From the NCBI RefSeq assembly GCF_000012845.1, contig NC_009615.1, positions 1,015,501-1,079,500 on the forward strand: DNA of 64,000 nt, in the 5' to 3' direction. The translations under genes and the position numbers were made by a program. Below the pieces are notes generated by a model that saw only the letters and a list, made by a program, of their open reading frames with translations, was not told where the DNA came from and ran no database searches. The stretch is from Parabacteroides distasonis ATCC 8503 (lineage in GTDB: Bacteria > Bacteroidota > Bacteroidia > Bacteroidales > Tannerellaceae). Of the stretch, positions 1-7,865 are shown in pieces (the first letter of the stretch is position 1; each line of letters opens with the position of its first letter).

Positions 1-1299
1 GAGAAACACTTCGATGAAAAAACGGGTAAGACTTATGAAATCGAAGCAAAGTATAAGACTGAACCGGTGAACCGTATCTCCATTCCATTGGAACAGGATA
101 TAGTGAACATTCAAACAGCTTTCACGGTCGGCACAGAACCGTCTATGGATTGCACTCCAACCGATGATGATGAAAAAAAACTGCTGGATGCGGTAAAGGC
201 TGTATTCAAGTCTAATAAAATCAAATATCAAAACAAGAAGATTGTCCGTGCCTGGCTCTCCGAACAGGAAGCGGCAGAATATTGGTATGTTACCGATGAT
301 GATTCGTTTTGGGCAAAGTTTTGGAAGAAAATAAAGACTTCTTTCGGGGGGAAGGTCAAGCCCACCAAGAAACTGAAAAGCGTGTTATGGTCTCCATTCA
401 GAGGTGATAAGCTATACCCGTTCTTTAACGATGAAGGTAAAATGATTGCTTTCTCACGTGAGTACAAGAAGAAGCTCATGGATGATTCGGAAGTCATCTG
501 CTTTATGACTATTACGGACAAAATGGTTTATCAATGGGATTTGTCTAAAGGGTATGAAGAAAGAACTCCTTTTGCTCATGGCTTCGGAAAGTTACCAGTT
601 CTTTATGCCTACCGCCCCGAACCTTATTGCAAGAAGATAAAGACTTTTCGGGTCCGGCTGGAAAAACTGTTATCTAATTATGCTGATTGTATAGACTACC
701 ATTTTTTCCCACTGCTGAAGCTAATTGGAGATGTAGAGGGTTTCATGGGTAAGGTTAAGGATAGAATGGTCAAACTTACAGGTGAAGGTGCGGATGCCCA
801 GTATCTAACGTGGAACCAAGTTCCGGATACGGTACGTTTTGAAGCAGAAACACTCACCAATATGGCTTATGATATGTCAAACACTCCAAGAATATCCTTT
901 GAAACGTTGAAGGGGGTAGGCAAAGCATCAGGAACCGCTTTCCGTTTTATGTTCATGGGTGCACATATGGCGGTAGAAAATCACGGTGAGGTTATCGGTG
1001 AGTTCTTACAGCGGAGAGTGAATTTCATTGTTTCCGCTTTAGGCTCTATCAATCCAACCGAGTTTAGCAAGGCATCGCAGACCATTGACATAGAAACAGA
1101 ACTGGTTCCATATATGATTGATAATTTGAATGATAAGGTGACTACTGCCGTTTCCGCTGTCAGTGGTGGAATTTGGTCAACCCGTGAAGGTATCATGTTT
1201 GCCGGGAATGCTGATAGGGTAGAAGAGGAGCTTGCAGAAATCAAGGAGGAACAAGGGGCAAAGAATAACAAAGCAGCGTCTCCTAACTCCAAGGGATAA
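1..1299 (+). CDS. phage portal protein, 5' end outside window
   Basis: The frame is open from base 1, so the gene starts before the window and about 432 codons are visible. The C-terminal half carries the features expected of SPP1 gp6-type portals: a segment (MSNTPRISFETLKG) before a helix-rich stem and wing region, then an acidic, Lys/Glu-rich tail. Portals form the dodecameric channel at the capsid vertex through which DNA is packaged and leaves. Its place upstream of scaffold and capsid genes supports the call. A GTG at 67 is an internal codon, not the start. The gene ends just before a terminator, so the next genes are probably transcribed separately. Confidence 0.75.
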   Translation, partial: EKHFDEKTGKTYEIEAKYKTEPVNRISIPLEQDIVNIQTAFTVGTEPSMDCTPTDDDEKKLLDAVKAVFKSNKIKYQNKKIVRAWLSEQEAAEYWYVTDDDSFWAKFWKKIKTSFGGKVKPTKKLKSVLWSPFRGDKLYPFFNDEGKMIAFSREYKKKLMDDSEVICFMTITDKMVYQWDLSKGYEERTPFAHGFGKLPVLYAYRPEPYCKKIKTFRVRLEKLLSNYADCIDYHFFPLLKLIGDVEGFMGKVKDRMVKLTGEGADAQYLTWNQVPDTVRFEAETLTNMAYDMSNTPRISFETLKGVGKASGTAFRFMFMGAHMAVENHGEVIGEFLQRRVNFIVSALGSINPTEFSKASQTIDIETELVPYMIDNLNDKVTTAVSAVSGGIWSTREGIMFAGNADRVEEELAEIKEEQGAKNNKAASPNSKG

Positions 1300-1330
1300 T
1301 TCATTACTTCATGTTTTTATAGTACTATTG

Positions 1331-1359
1331 AGCGGAGCTAATTTAGTTCCGCTTTTTTT
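1331..1359 (+). terminator. Rho-independent terminator after portal gene
   Basis: An 8-bp stem (AGCGGAGC pairing with GTTCCGCT, one G-U pair) with a 7-nt loop is followed by a run of T. It lies between the portal gene and the toxin-antitoxin pair, so it separates the two transcripts. Confidence 0.75.
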
Positions 1360-1423
1360 ATTGCTAAATTCTATATTATAGAATATATTTTCTGGAAAAA
1401 TTTTATAATTCAAAATTAATTCA

Positions 1424-1431
1424 TATTTTTG
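1424..1431 (+). promoter_or_regulatory. Bacteroidota -7 box upstream of higB
   Basis: TATTTTTG matches the TAnnTTTG -7 consensus of Bacteroidota promoters, 17 bp before the toxin ATG. No clear TTTG -33 box is seen at the usual spacing. Together with the terminator just upstream it suggests that the toxin-antitoxin pair has its own promoter. Confidence 0.5.
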
Positions 1432-1448
1432 CATTAAATAAAAGAGGT

Positions 1449-1748
1449 ATGAGAATTGTATCACATAGAAAATTGAAGGAATTCTACGAGACGAAAGGTT
1501 ATGAAGATTCACGCATAGCTTTGGAACGTTGGTATGATATAGCAGAAAAAGCTGAATGGAAGAATCTATCAGACATTAAAGTGGATTTTCTTTCAGTTGA
1601 TTATGTAGGCAATCAACACTATGTATTCAATATCAGAGGCAACAACTATCGGTTGGTTGTCGTTGTTAAGTTTACAATTGGGTACGTCTTCATTCGCTGG
1701 GTTGGTACTCATAAAGATTACGATAAGATAGATTGTTCAACCATTTAA
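1449..1748 (+). CDS. higB: HigB-family toxin (mRNA interferase)
   Basis: This 99-residue basic protein has the HigB_toxin pattern: an N-terminal helix (MRIVSHRKLKEFYE), a central Trp/Lys region, then beta strands with NIRGNNYRLVV and a C-terminal FIRWVGTHKDYDKID. Family members cleave mRNA on translating ribosomes and are neutralised by a HigA antitoxin, which is encoded directly downstream. The pair sits inside the phage head operon and is more AT-rich than the capsid genes, so it is a moron probably acting in maintenance or superinfection control. That role is inferred. Confidence 0.85.
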   Translation: MRIVSHRKLKEFYETKGYEDSRIALERWYDIAEKAEWKNLSDIKVDFLSVDYVGNQHYVFNIRGNNYRLVVVVKFTIGYVFIRWVGTHKDYDKIDCSTI

Positions 1749-1759
1749 GAGATAGAAGT

Positions 1760-2122
1760 ATGAATAAAGTAACGAAAGAACAGTATGAATTTGCTTTGGC
1801 GAGAGTGGAGGAACTTCTGCCATTGGTTGATGACAATACGCCTTCAAATGATAAGAATGCGGTGGAGCTTACAGTTATGTCCGATATTGTGATAGCATAC
1901 GAAAAAGAACATTATCCGATAGAAAAACCGACTGTTGCGGAATTGATAGAGCTATCCCTTGAAGAGAAAGGGATGAGCCAAAAGCAACTTGCTGGTGAGA
2001 TTGGAATAAGTCCATCGCGTGTGAATGACTATATTTCTGGACGTTCGGAACCGACCCTCAAAATTGCGAGGTTGCTATGTCGAGTGCTGAATATACCTCC
2101 AGCTGCGATGTTGGGTTTCTGA
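1760..2122 (+). CDS. higA: HigA-family antitoxin with XRE helix-turn-helix
   Basis: This 120-residue protein has an acidic N-terminal region and a C-terminal XRE-type helix-turn-helix (GMSQKQLAGEIGISPSRVND, then a recognition-helix region with SGRSEPTLKIARLL). The ATG at 1760 is preferred over an in-frame upstream start at 1733 because that one would overlap the toxin and adds residues unlike the family. HigA binds HigB and represses the shared promoter. It starts 12 bp after the toxin stop, which is the usual toxin-first order, and is followed by a terminator. Confidence 0.85.
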   Translation: MNKVTKEQYEFALARVEELLPLVDDNTPSNDKNAVELTVMSDIVIAYEKEHYPIEKPTVAELIELSLEEKGMSQKQLAGEIGISPSRVNDYISGRSEPTLKIARLLCRVLNIPPAAMLGF

Positions 2123-2145
2123 TTAGTTCATAAGAAGAATATTTT

Positions 2146-2178
2146 AGGCGTGATTCCATTTGGTTTCACGCCTTTTTT
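2146..2178 (+). terminator. Rho-independent terminator after higA
   Basis: AGGCGTGA pairs with TCACGCCT around a short loop, followed by a run of T. It closes the toxin-antitoxin transcript. The 200 bp from here to the scaffold gene are AT-rich and hold no convincing gene. Confidence 0.8.
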
Positions 2179-2382
2179 ATATCATTTTACGATAATCGTT
2201 TCATTGTCGTGTATCACCTATCTAATTATTTCCCTTCCACCCACTTACTTTTTACTTTTATATCATATTTGTGACATCAATGCGAAGGTCACGAATCAGG
2301 AGTTCAAATACTTACAAATCATTTGTATTGGTGGTATTTTTACTTCCACAAATTGAATTTCAAATTTAATAATTCATACGGT

Positions 2383-3018
2383 ATGACAATCTTAGAACAA
2401 ATCTTAGCAGGACTACAACAGAAATTCTCTGGGGTGGACACTGCTATCTTAACCCGGATAGCCACTAAAAAGGCAGAGGGTGTAACGGACGAGACAAAGG
2501 TAAACTCCATTGTTGAGGGTATCAGCTTTTCGGACGTGTTAAATTCCTATGGTGATTTCCGTGCCGGGGATGCTTCCAAGACCGCAGTTTCCAACTACGA
2601 AAAGAGGCATAACCTTAAAGACGGTAAGCCAATCGAGACTACCACAACCACCAAAACGGAAGAGAATAAAGACGATGTGCCTGCATGGGCGCAAGCTTTA
2701 ATTGACTCCAACAAGAACCTTTCTGATAAGCTAACACAGTTAGAAACGGAAAAGGCTCAAGCAACACGTAGCCAGCAGATTTTGGCAAAGGCAAAGGAGT
2801 ATGGTATTCCCGAAAACTACGCCAAACGATGCGCCATTAAGGACGATGAGGACTTGGACGCATACTTCAAGGACTTGAAGCAGGAGTTTGCGAATGACGG
2901 CTTTAAGGGTGTAGTTCCTCCAGATACAGCAAAAAAAGAACTGGAGAATGAAACTCAGGCGTTTGCGAAAATGATTGCAGACGACACTAAAGAAATTGTA
3001 GAACAACAAAAACAGTGA
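2383..3018 (+). CDS. phage capsid scaffold-like protein
   Basis: A 211-residue, highly charged, helix-rich protein. It has a compact N-terminal region (residues 1-75), a Thr/Glu linker, then a coiled coil rich in Lys, Glu and Gln (about 95-150) and an acidic C-terminus. Size, composition and position directly before the head genes match capsid assembly scaffolds of the GP20 type, which template capsid assembly and then leave. The ATG at 2383 is chosen; the open frame extends upstream to 2323 through AT-rich noncoding-looking DNA. Function is inferred from position and composition. Confidence 0.6.
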   Translation: MTILEQILAGLQQKFSGVDTAILTRIATKKAEGVTDETKVNSIVEGISFSDVLNSYGDFRAGDASKTAVSNYEKRHNLKDGKPIETTTTTKTEENKDDVPAWAQALIDSNKNLSDKLTQLETEKAQATRSQQILAKAKEYGIPENYAKRCAIKDDEDLDAYFKDLKQEFANDGFKGVVPPDTAKKELENETQAFAKMIADDTKEIVEQQKQ

Positions 3019-3022
3019 TTTT

Positions 3023-3874
3023 ATGGCAGCAGGATTTAAGTATAATCTTGAACCGGAAGTTGAGCAGGAAGAACGCTACGACGTAGAAACCGGACGCAGA
3101 CGCAGAGGTCCGTATAAGTTGGACACAACCAACCTCGTTGTCGGCTCGTACTTGCCCTCATTCACACCGATTGCAGCTGACTTGGTGAAGAAAACATCCC
3201 AAGTGGCTATCCGTGTGGAAGTATATGAGAAGTTTACAACAGGCTCCAATACCACATTGAAAATCAAGAAACGTTCTTTGGCTTACAAAGGTATGCACTT
3301 GGGTAACGGTGCGCATGGAGCGACAATCAACGCTATTGACAAGGCTGACAAAGCTTTTGATAAGCTGACGTTAGCGGCAGACTTTGGAGAAAATCTAGAA
3401 GCTGGAACAGTTCTTTACGAAGCGACAGCCGCAGACGGCACAACACCCAAAGTTATCGCAAATTCAGCTCTGTATGAAAGGAAGCAGGTAGAGGATGGCA
3501 TAGTATTGGTTTCCCTTTTGATGCGTGCGTTTGAAATCGAACCGACCAAGCTGGTAATGCCTTTCGCAGATATTGACAAGGCGAATATGCCGTACTTCCA
3601 GTTTAACGCTTTGGATGTCAAACAAGAAAAAGAAGCCGTATCTATTCCTAAGGCTTCTTCTAGTCAGGACGGTTTGATGAGTAAGGAAGATAAAGCCAAA
3701 TTGGATGGGGTTGCAGCACAAGCTAACAAGTATACTTTAACAGCAGCTACGCCTTCTGCTCTTGGAGGTGTAAAGCAGGCAGCCAAAGTGAATGATGCAT
3801 CTGGTACGGTGTCGGTAGAAAACTTTAACGGATTATTGACAGCGTTGAAAAACGCAGGTATAATGGCAAAATAA
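3023..3874 (+). CDS. head fiber / capsid decoration protein
   Basis: A 283-residue protein. Residues 1-195 look like a beta-rich capsid-associated domain. Residues 205-283 hold SQDGLMSKEDKAKLDGV, then PSALGGVKQAAKV, repeats typical of phi29-type head fibers and of trimeric tail fibers. Such proteins decorate the capsid and can bind host surfaces. It starts 4 bp after the scaffold gene and precedes the major capsid gene, the common order in Bacteroides siphophages. Confidence 0.65.
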   Translation: MAAGFKYNLEPEVEQEERYDVETGRRRRGPYKLDTTNLVVGSYLPSFTPIAADLVKKTSQVAIRVEVYEKFTTGSNTTLKIKKRSLAYKGMHLGNGAHGATINAIDKADKAFDKLTLAADFGENLEAGTVLYEATAADGTTPKVIANSALYERKQVEDGIVLVSLLMRAFEIEPTKLVMPFADIDKANMPYFQFNALDVKQEKEAVSIPKASSSQDGLMSKEDKAKLDGVAAQANKYTLTAATPSALGGVKQAAKVNDASGTVSVENFNGLLTALKNAGIMAK

Positions 3875-3892
3875 AGAAAGGAGGACTAATAT

Positions 3893-4975
3893 ATGATGCT
3901 AACTATTCATACATTGTTTAATGACCCGAACATTGTAAATGCAGTGATTCAGCGTGTCCTCAAGACAAGAAAGGACACAATTTATTGGCAGCAGTATTTG
4001 AGCTTCCGTAGGACTACTACTCGTGTATTTAAAGACTACATCGGTCAGGTTACTGGCGTGATGGCTGGTTCCATCAACTCCCGTTATGGCGAAAAGCCTA
4101 TCCGTGAACGCAGGAATATCGGTTCCGGATATGGTGAGATTGCCTATTTGGGTGACCGCTATCAAATCTCAATCGACCGTTTGTCTGACTTGCAGGACTT
4201 GATAGATAAGTATAATGCCGCCAAACCGGAAGACCAGAAAGCAGCCATGCGTGAAATCGTGGATTTTATCTATGACGATTATCGTCAGGTACTTCTTGCA
4301 GCCCACAAGCGTATGGATATTATTGTAGGCTCTCTGTTGATGACTGGAGCAGCAAGCGTGAAGAATAAGGACAAAAACGCAGGAGGTGTTGAATTACTGA
4401 ACATCGACTTACCCTTCAAGTTCATCAAACCGGGCACTGAAGATAAAGACCATTTTATCACGTACTTGCAGCAAACACTTAATGAATTGAGAGCTATCTA
4501 CGGTACATTCCCGAAAATGATTATGAGCCGTGGCACATTCGTCAAGAATATTATCGGTTCAAGTGAATTTGGAGATAAGTTCAAAATGCAGCTTACAGGC
4601 AATGAAATGTATATGTCTACCGGGCTTATCACCTCGCAACTGGCTTCTACCATTTTTACAGGTATCGGACTTCCGGCTATTGAAATCAAGGAAGATTATG
4701 TGGTAGACCAAACAGGTAAGAATATCCCCATTTATGCAGATGGTCGTATTTCCCTGCTTCCGCAGGATAAAATCGGTTATATGCGCTTCCACACTCCTTA
4801 TGAAGCTGTGGATGGTGTACCGGGACGTAATTACACTCAGGCAGATGGCGATATGCTGATTTCAGGTTACAAGGACGGCAATGGTCGCTATCTGGAATAC
4901 ACAGCCGAATGGATTCCGCAGATTGCGAACCCGAACCTGATTGTGAACTTCGATTTGAGTGAGATGAACGCATGA
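3893..4975 (+). CDS. major capsid protein
   Basis: A 360-residue protein resembling the phage major capsid protein E family (HK97 fold). It has an N-terminal arm with FRRTTTRVFKDY, a GYGEIAYLGDRYQI segment, and a C-terminal region with substrate-like strands ending NPNLIVNFDLSEM. It forms the shell of the head. A strong Shine-Dalgarno (AAAGGAGG, 3878-3885) precedes two consecutive ATG codons at 3893 and 3896; either could be used. Its stop overlaps the next ATG (ATGA), indicating coupled translation. Confidence 0.8.
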   Translation: MMLTIHTLFNDPNIVNAVIQRVLKTRKDTIYWQQYLSFRRTTTRVFKDYIGQVTGVMAGSINSRYGEKPIRERRNIGSGYGEIAYLGDRYQISIDRLSDLQDLIDKYNAAKPEDQKAAMREIVDFIYDDYRQVLLAAHKRMDIIVGSLLMTGAASVKNKDKNAGGVELLNIDLPFKFIKPGTEDKDHFITYLQQTLNELRAIYGTFPKMIMSRGTFVKNIIGSSEFGDKFKMQLTGNEMYMSTGLITSQLASTIFTGIGLPAIEIKEDYVVDQTGKNIPIYADGRISLLPQDKIGYMRFHTPYEAVDGVPGRNYTQADGDMLISGYKDGNGRYLEYTAEWIPQIANPNLIVNFDLSEMNA

Positions 4976-5286
4976 CAGTAAACGATTATATATTACAGAA
5001 GTTTCAGACCTTCGGCGTTAACTTGTCGGAGGCTGACCTTTTCGATATATGTCTGAACGCAAAGATAAGCGGAGGGGGGGAGATGAACGAGGATTGCCAA
5101 ACACGGGTGTCGGTGGCAATTGCGAAGTTCATCCCCTCTCTATTGCTTCGTGCCACTTCCATCAGCGAAAGCGGTTTTTCTATGTCTTGGGACATTCAAG
5201 GCATTAAGGATTACTATTCATTTCTGTGCAAGCGGTACGGTTTGAAAGACGAATTGAGTGATAAGCCTAAAGTGACTTTCTTATGA
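4972..5286 (+). CDS. small head-tail connector-like protein
   Basis: A 104-residue helical protein beginning MTVNDYILQKFQTFG. Position directly after the capsid gene and length fit the head-tail adaptor (gp6-like) slot. The sequence resembles proteins annotated DUF6706 in Bacteroides phages, an identification from memory only. It overlaps both neighbours by four bases. Confidence 0.5.
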   Translation: MTVNDYILQKFQTFGVNLSEADLFDICLNAKISGGGEMNEDCQTRVSVAIAKFIPSLLLRATSISESGFSMSWDIQGIKDYYSFLCKRYGLKDELSDKPKVTFL

Positions 5287-5606
5287 TATTCGCCCCACAC
5301 ATATTGCAGGTAAAAGTTATCACCCCGATGGACAAGGATGAGTTTGGCAGACCTATTCCCGGAACAGGTGGTGAATACTGGCAGGAGGTATGCAAGTGCC
5401 GTTGTGATGATAACACTACCAAAGAGTTTTCATCTGATAACGGCTCTGTGTATCGTCCGAATTATCATGTAGTATGTGAGAAAAGAATTACTGTCAAGGC
5501 TGGTGATGAAGTACGTTGCATGGATGGTGATGGCGTAAGAGGTCAAGGCGAAGTCTATACGGTAAAGAGTACAAACTACTTTAACTACTCGGAATTATGG
5601 ATGTAG
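5283..5606 (+). CDS. head closure (stopper)-like protein
   Basis: A 107-residue beta-rich protein with four Cys (two in VCKCRCDD). The order connector, stopper, tail completion is standard in siphophages, and a small beta-barrel here would close the connector channel. The call rests on position and predicted strand content. It starts in an ATGA overlap. Confidence 0.45.
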   Translation: MIFAPHILQVKVITPMDKDEFGRPIPGTGGEYWQEVCKCRCDDNTTKEFSSDNGSVYRPNYHVVCEKRITVKAGDEVRCMDGDGVRGQGEVYTVKSTNYFNYSELWM

Positions 5607-5896
5607 ATTTCGATTTCTCAGATGTCGACTCCTTTTTCGATGAAGGAGAATGGGAGGTCGAAAAGAAGATGATTGATGTAGGCGATGAAGCCGTGAAGTA
5701 CGCAGAGGAACATGGGGATTATCAAGACCATACACTCACTTTGAGAACGTCCAATGATTACGATGTCGATAAAGACGGTTTGACATTGAAAAACGAAGCG
5801 GAATACGCATCATTCGTAGAATCTAAAGGGTATGATGTTTTAAGTGGTGCCGCTCTTCATGCGGAGAAACGATTAAAAGAAGAATTTGAAAAATGA
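5597..5896 (+). CDS. HK97 gp10-like neck protein
   Basis: A 99-residue acidic protein. The pattern of a long N-terminal helix (EVEKKMIDVGDEAVKYAEE), a strand region (HTLTLRTSNDY), then EYASFVESKGYDVL and a Lys/Glu helix fits the HK97 gp10 tail-component family, which joins head connector and tail. It overlaps the preceding gene by 10 bases and the next by 4. Confidence 0.6.
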   Translation: MDVDFDFSDVDSFFDEGEWEVEKKMIDVGDEAVKYAEEHGDYQDHTLTLRTSNDYDVDKDGLTLKNEAEYASFVESKGYDVLSGAALHAEKRLKEEFEK

Positions 5897-6189
5897 AAAG
5901 AATATTCAAGTATGAATTGATTGTTGCAGACCATTCAAAACTATGTCTGCCTATCGGGTCGAGGATATTGTCTGTTCAAGTACAACGAGGTACTGTTTGC
6001 TTGTGGGCTATTGTAGATGAATATCAGAAAGAATTGTGCTTTGTGGATATTTATATGTACGGAACGGGGCAACACGTATCAGATGCAGATTTGGCTGGAA
6101 AAAGATTTGCCGGAACGGTTCAACTTGGAGATTTGGTTTGTCACGTATTTCTCGAATATGACGAAAACGTCCAATATTTGATAGTATGA
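5893..6189 (+). CDS. small protein of unknown function, DUF7352-like
   Basis: A 98-residue protein with an alternating strand pattern: YELIVADHSKLCLPIGSRI, then LSVQVQRGTVCLWAIVDE. It resembles the DUF7352 group (from memory). Such genes also occur outside structural operons, so this may be a moron sitting between neck genes. It is linked by ATGA overlaps on both sides, so it is translated with them. Confidence 0.45.
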   Translation: MKRIFKYELIVADHSKLCLPIGSRILSVQVQRGTVCLWAIVDEYQKELCFVDIYMYGTGQHVSDADLAGKRFAGTVQLGDLVCHVFLEYDENVQYLIV

Positions 6190-6575
6190 TAGTAACTACC
6201 GACATAGGAAACATTCTCTATCGGGACTGCAAGGCTTTCGGAATAGATATAGTGCCTGATGGTGAAACGCTGACGGGTGAATTGAAGTCCGAAAGGATTG
6301 TCATCCACACGAAGAAACAACAGCCGGGAAAGTATTGGAAGAAATCTTTCGCAGAAGTGAATTTTTGTGTGCCCGATTTGAGCAAGAATGAAGCCAACTC
6401 TATCCGACTGAATGAGCTTGAAAGACAAGCTATGAAGATATTAAGGAGTATAGGTTCCTATAATGGTTCTTTTTATCGCTATTCTATCTATAATATAGGA
6501 ACGGAAGCGGACACTGCTTTAAAGTGTCATTATGTGAATGTTAGTGTTTTGTTTGAAGTTTTAAATGTAAAATAG
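6186..6575 (+). CDS. tail completion-like protein
   Basis: A 129-residue protein ending in a strand-rich region (CHYVNVSVLFEVLNV). Length and position between the neck genes and tail tube fit a tail terminator (gp17/gpU-like), which caps the tail and joins it to the head. No diagnostic motif was recognised, so the call rests on gene order. Confidence 0.5.
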   Translation: MIVTTDIGNILYRDCKAFGIDIVPDGETLTGELKSERIVIHTKKQQPGKYWKKSFAEVNFCVPDLSKNEANSIRLNELERQAMKILRSIGSYNGSFYRYSIYNIGTEADTALKCHYVNVSVLFEVLNVK

Positions 6576-6577
6576 TT

Positions 6578-7105
6578 ATGGCAGAGAATAAAAAAATTGT
6601 GGTGGTAAACCTTCAGAAGCTGGAGGTTGCGCCGATCGGGGCTGGTGGTGCCGAAGGTTCTGTTTTTGAAGAAGTCCCGGTAGTTCATGAGGACACCTTC
6701 ACTTATGAGGATGAAGATCCGGAGGTTAAGGATTACAAAGATGTAGCTGGAAATACCTATTATTCCTCTAAAAAGCCGGGTGCGGTTAAGATCAATGCTT
6801 CTATTGGTATGTATGATCTTGAGACTAAGGCTAAATTCCAAGGTGGTAAGTTTACGGCGGGGTCAGAGAGTAAGCCGGGCACATGGGAGCGTGCCGACCA
6901 TGTAGAGAGTAAAGAGTTTACCGTCCGTGCCACAACTGAAGATGGTGTGAAAATTATTTTTCCTCGTGCCGGTGTTTCTGCTTCTGGTAAAGCGAATGAA
7001 AAGGCAATTGGCTTAGCCCTTGTTTTTACGGCGTTGAAACCAACCAAAGCCGGCGTTCCTATTGAGCGCTGGGAAGACGGGGAGGATACAACTTTGGGTG
7101 GATAA
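6578..7105 (+). CDS. major tail tube protein
   Basis: A 175-residue beta-rich protein with an acidic FTYEDEDPEVKDYKD segment and a C-terminal strand pair (IGLALVFTALKP). Size and position before the tail assembly chaperone and tape measure identify the tail tube subunit, which polymerises around the tape measure. A hydrophilic, Gly-ending C-terminus (EDTTLGG) is left exposed. Confidence 0.65.
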   Translation: MAENKKIVVVNLQKLEVAPIGAGGAEGSVFEEVPVVHEDTFTYEDEDPEVKDYKDVAGNTYYSSKKPGAVKINASIGMYDLETKAKFQGGKFTAGSESKPGTWERADHVESKEFTVRATTEDGVKIIFPRAGVSASGKANEKAIGLALVFTALKPTKAGVPIERWEDGEDTTLGG

Positions 7106-7147
7106 GTTAATGACGAGGGTGAGCAATCACCCTCTAATATTTAAACT

Positions 7148-7561
7148 ATGAGTGAGGTTTCAAAAAACATATCAGAGTTACTTTCCGGTACTTATGGAAA
7201 AGCTATTGTTGTAGGGGGAACAGTATATGTAATCAAAGCTCCTTCTATCAAAGTGATAATGAGGGCTACCCAATATTTAAGTAAGGTCGATTTACCGGAA
7301 AATGGCACTGTGCGGGAATTAATGAAGGTCGCTCCTGTCAATTTGGAGAATATCGTCAAGGGACTTTCATTCTTGGTGGTTGGTGATGTCCCGAATTATC
7401 AAAAAAGAGCTGAAAGCCTCGAACGGCAGATGCTTTCAGGTTCTAAAGAAGAATTATTGCAAGCGTATTTTGTCGCTTTTGAGTTAATAACCGGACGTGA
7501 TTTTTTCGTAGTCTGCCAGTTAGCGATGGAGCTGGCAAATCTAACAGTAAAACCCAAATAG
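7148..7561 (+). CDS. tail assembly chaperone (gpG-like)
   Basis: A 137-residue helical protein just upstream of the tape-measure gene, the conserved place of tail assembly chaperones that coat the tape measure during assembly. A canonical slippery heptamer T TTT TTC lies in phase at 7501-7507, and the -1 frame is open from there to 7767. Like lambda G/GT, this gene probably makes a short form and a longer frameshifted form. Confidence 0.65.
   Translation: MSEVSKNISELLSGTYGKAIVVGGTVYVIKAPSIKVIMRATQYLSKVDLPENGTVRELMKVAPVNLENIVKGLSFLVVGDVPNYQKRAESLERQMLSGSKEELLQAYFVAFELITGRDFFVVCQLAMELANLTVKPK
7501..7507 (+). promoter_or_regulatory. -1 ribosomal frameshift site TTTTTTC
   Basis: Zero-frame codons are GAT TTT TTC, so the heptamer T TTT TTC is in the X XXY YYZ phase. 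Both tRNAs can re-pair after a one-base backward slip. The -1 frame has no stop until 7767. The zero-frame stop is TAG at 7559. No stimulatory pseudoknot was worked out. Confidence 0.65.
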
Positions 7562-7767
7562 TAGGAGGAAATACCATCGTAGGAAGTATCACCTTATTTA
7601 TGGAAAATTTGCATCTTTCTTACAGGGAGGTGTATGAGGATCTTCCTTATCTTCTTTTGCTCTTGATGAGTGCTGATAAACCTATCGATATCCATGAGGA
7701 TAAAGATGGAACAGAAGTAAAGAAGATGTCGGGAAAGGATCTTATGAGACAAAAAAGAGGAGCATGA
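7501..7767 (+). CDS. frameshift extension of the tail chaperone (T domain)
   Basis: After slippage the -1 frame encodes about 87 residues ending in LSYREVYEDLPYLLLLLMSA and KDLMRQKRGA, a pattern common in the T domain of G-T chaperones. The T domain recruits the tail tube subunit. An internal ATG at 7600 could also start a 55-residue product. A strong AGGAGG at 7563-7568 is about 30 bases too far from it, but close to non-ATG codons in the same frame, so independent initiation cannot be excluded. Confidence 0.6.
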   Translation, partial: FFRSLPVSDGAGKSNSKTQIVGGNTIVGSITLFMENLHLSYREVYEDLPYLLLLLMSADKPIDIHEDKDGTEVKKMSGKDLMRQKRGA

Positions 7768-7865
7768 TTCTATATTCACGACAATCTTTCCATTGTCATG
7801 TATCTATTCTCATAAAATTCTACTACTTCATTTGTCTAATGTACTTTTATCCAAAACATTGATGT

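Noticed and set aside
2150..2356. A 68-codon hydrophobic open frame
   Set aside because: It begins inside the terminator stem after higA and reads AT-rich intergenic DNA.
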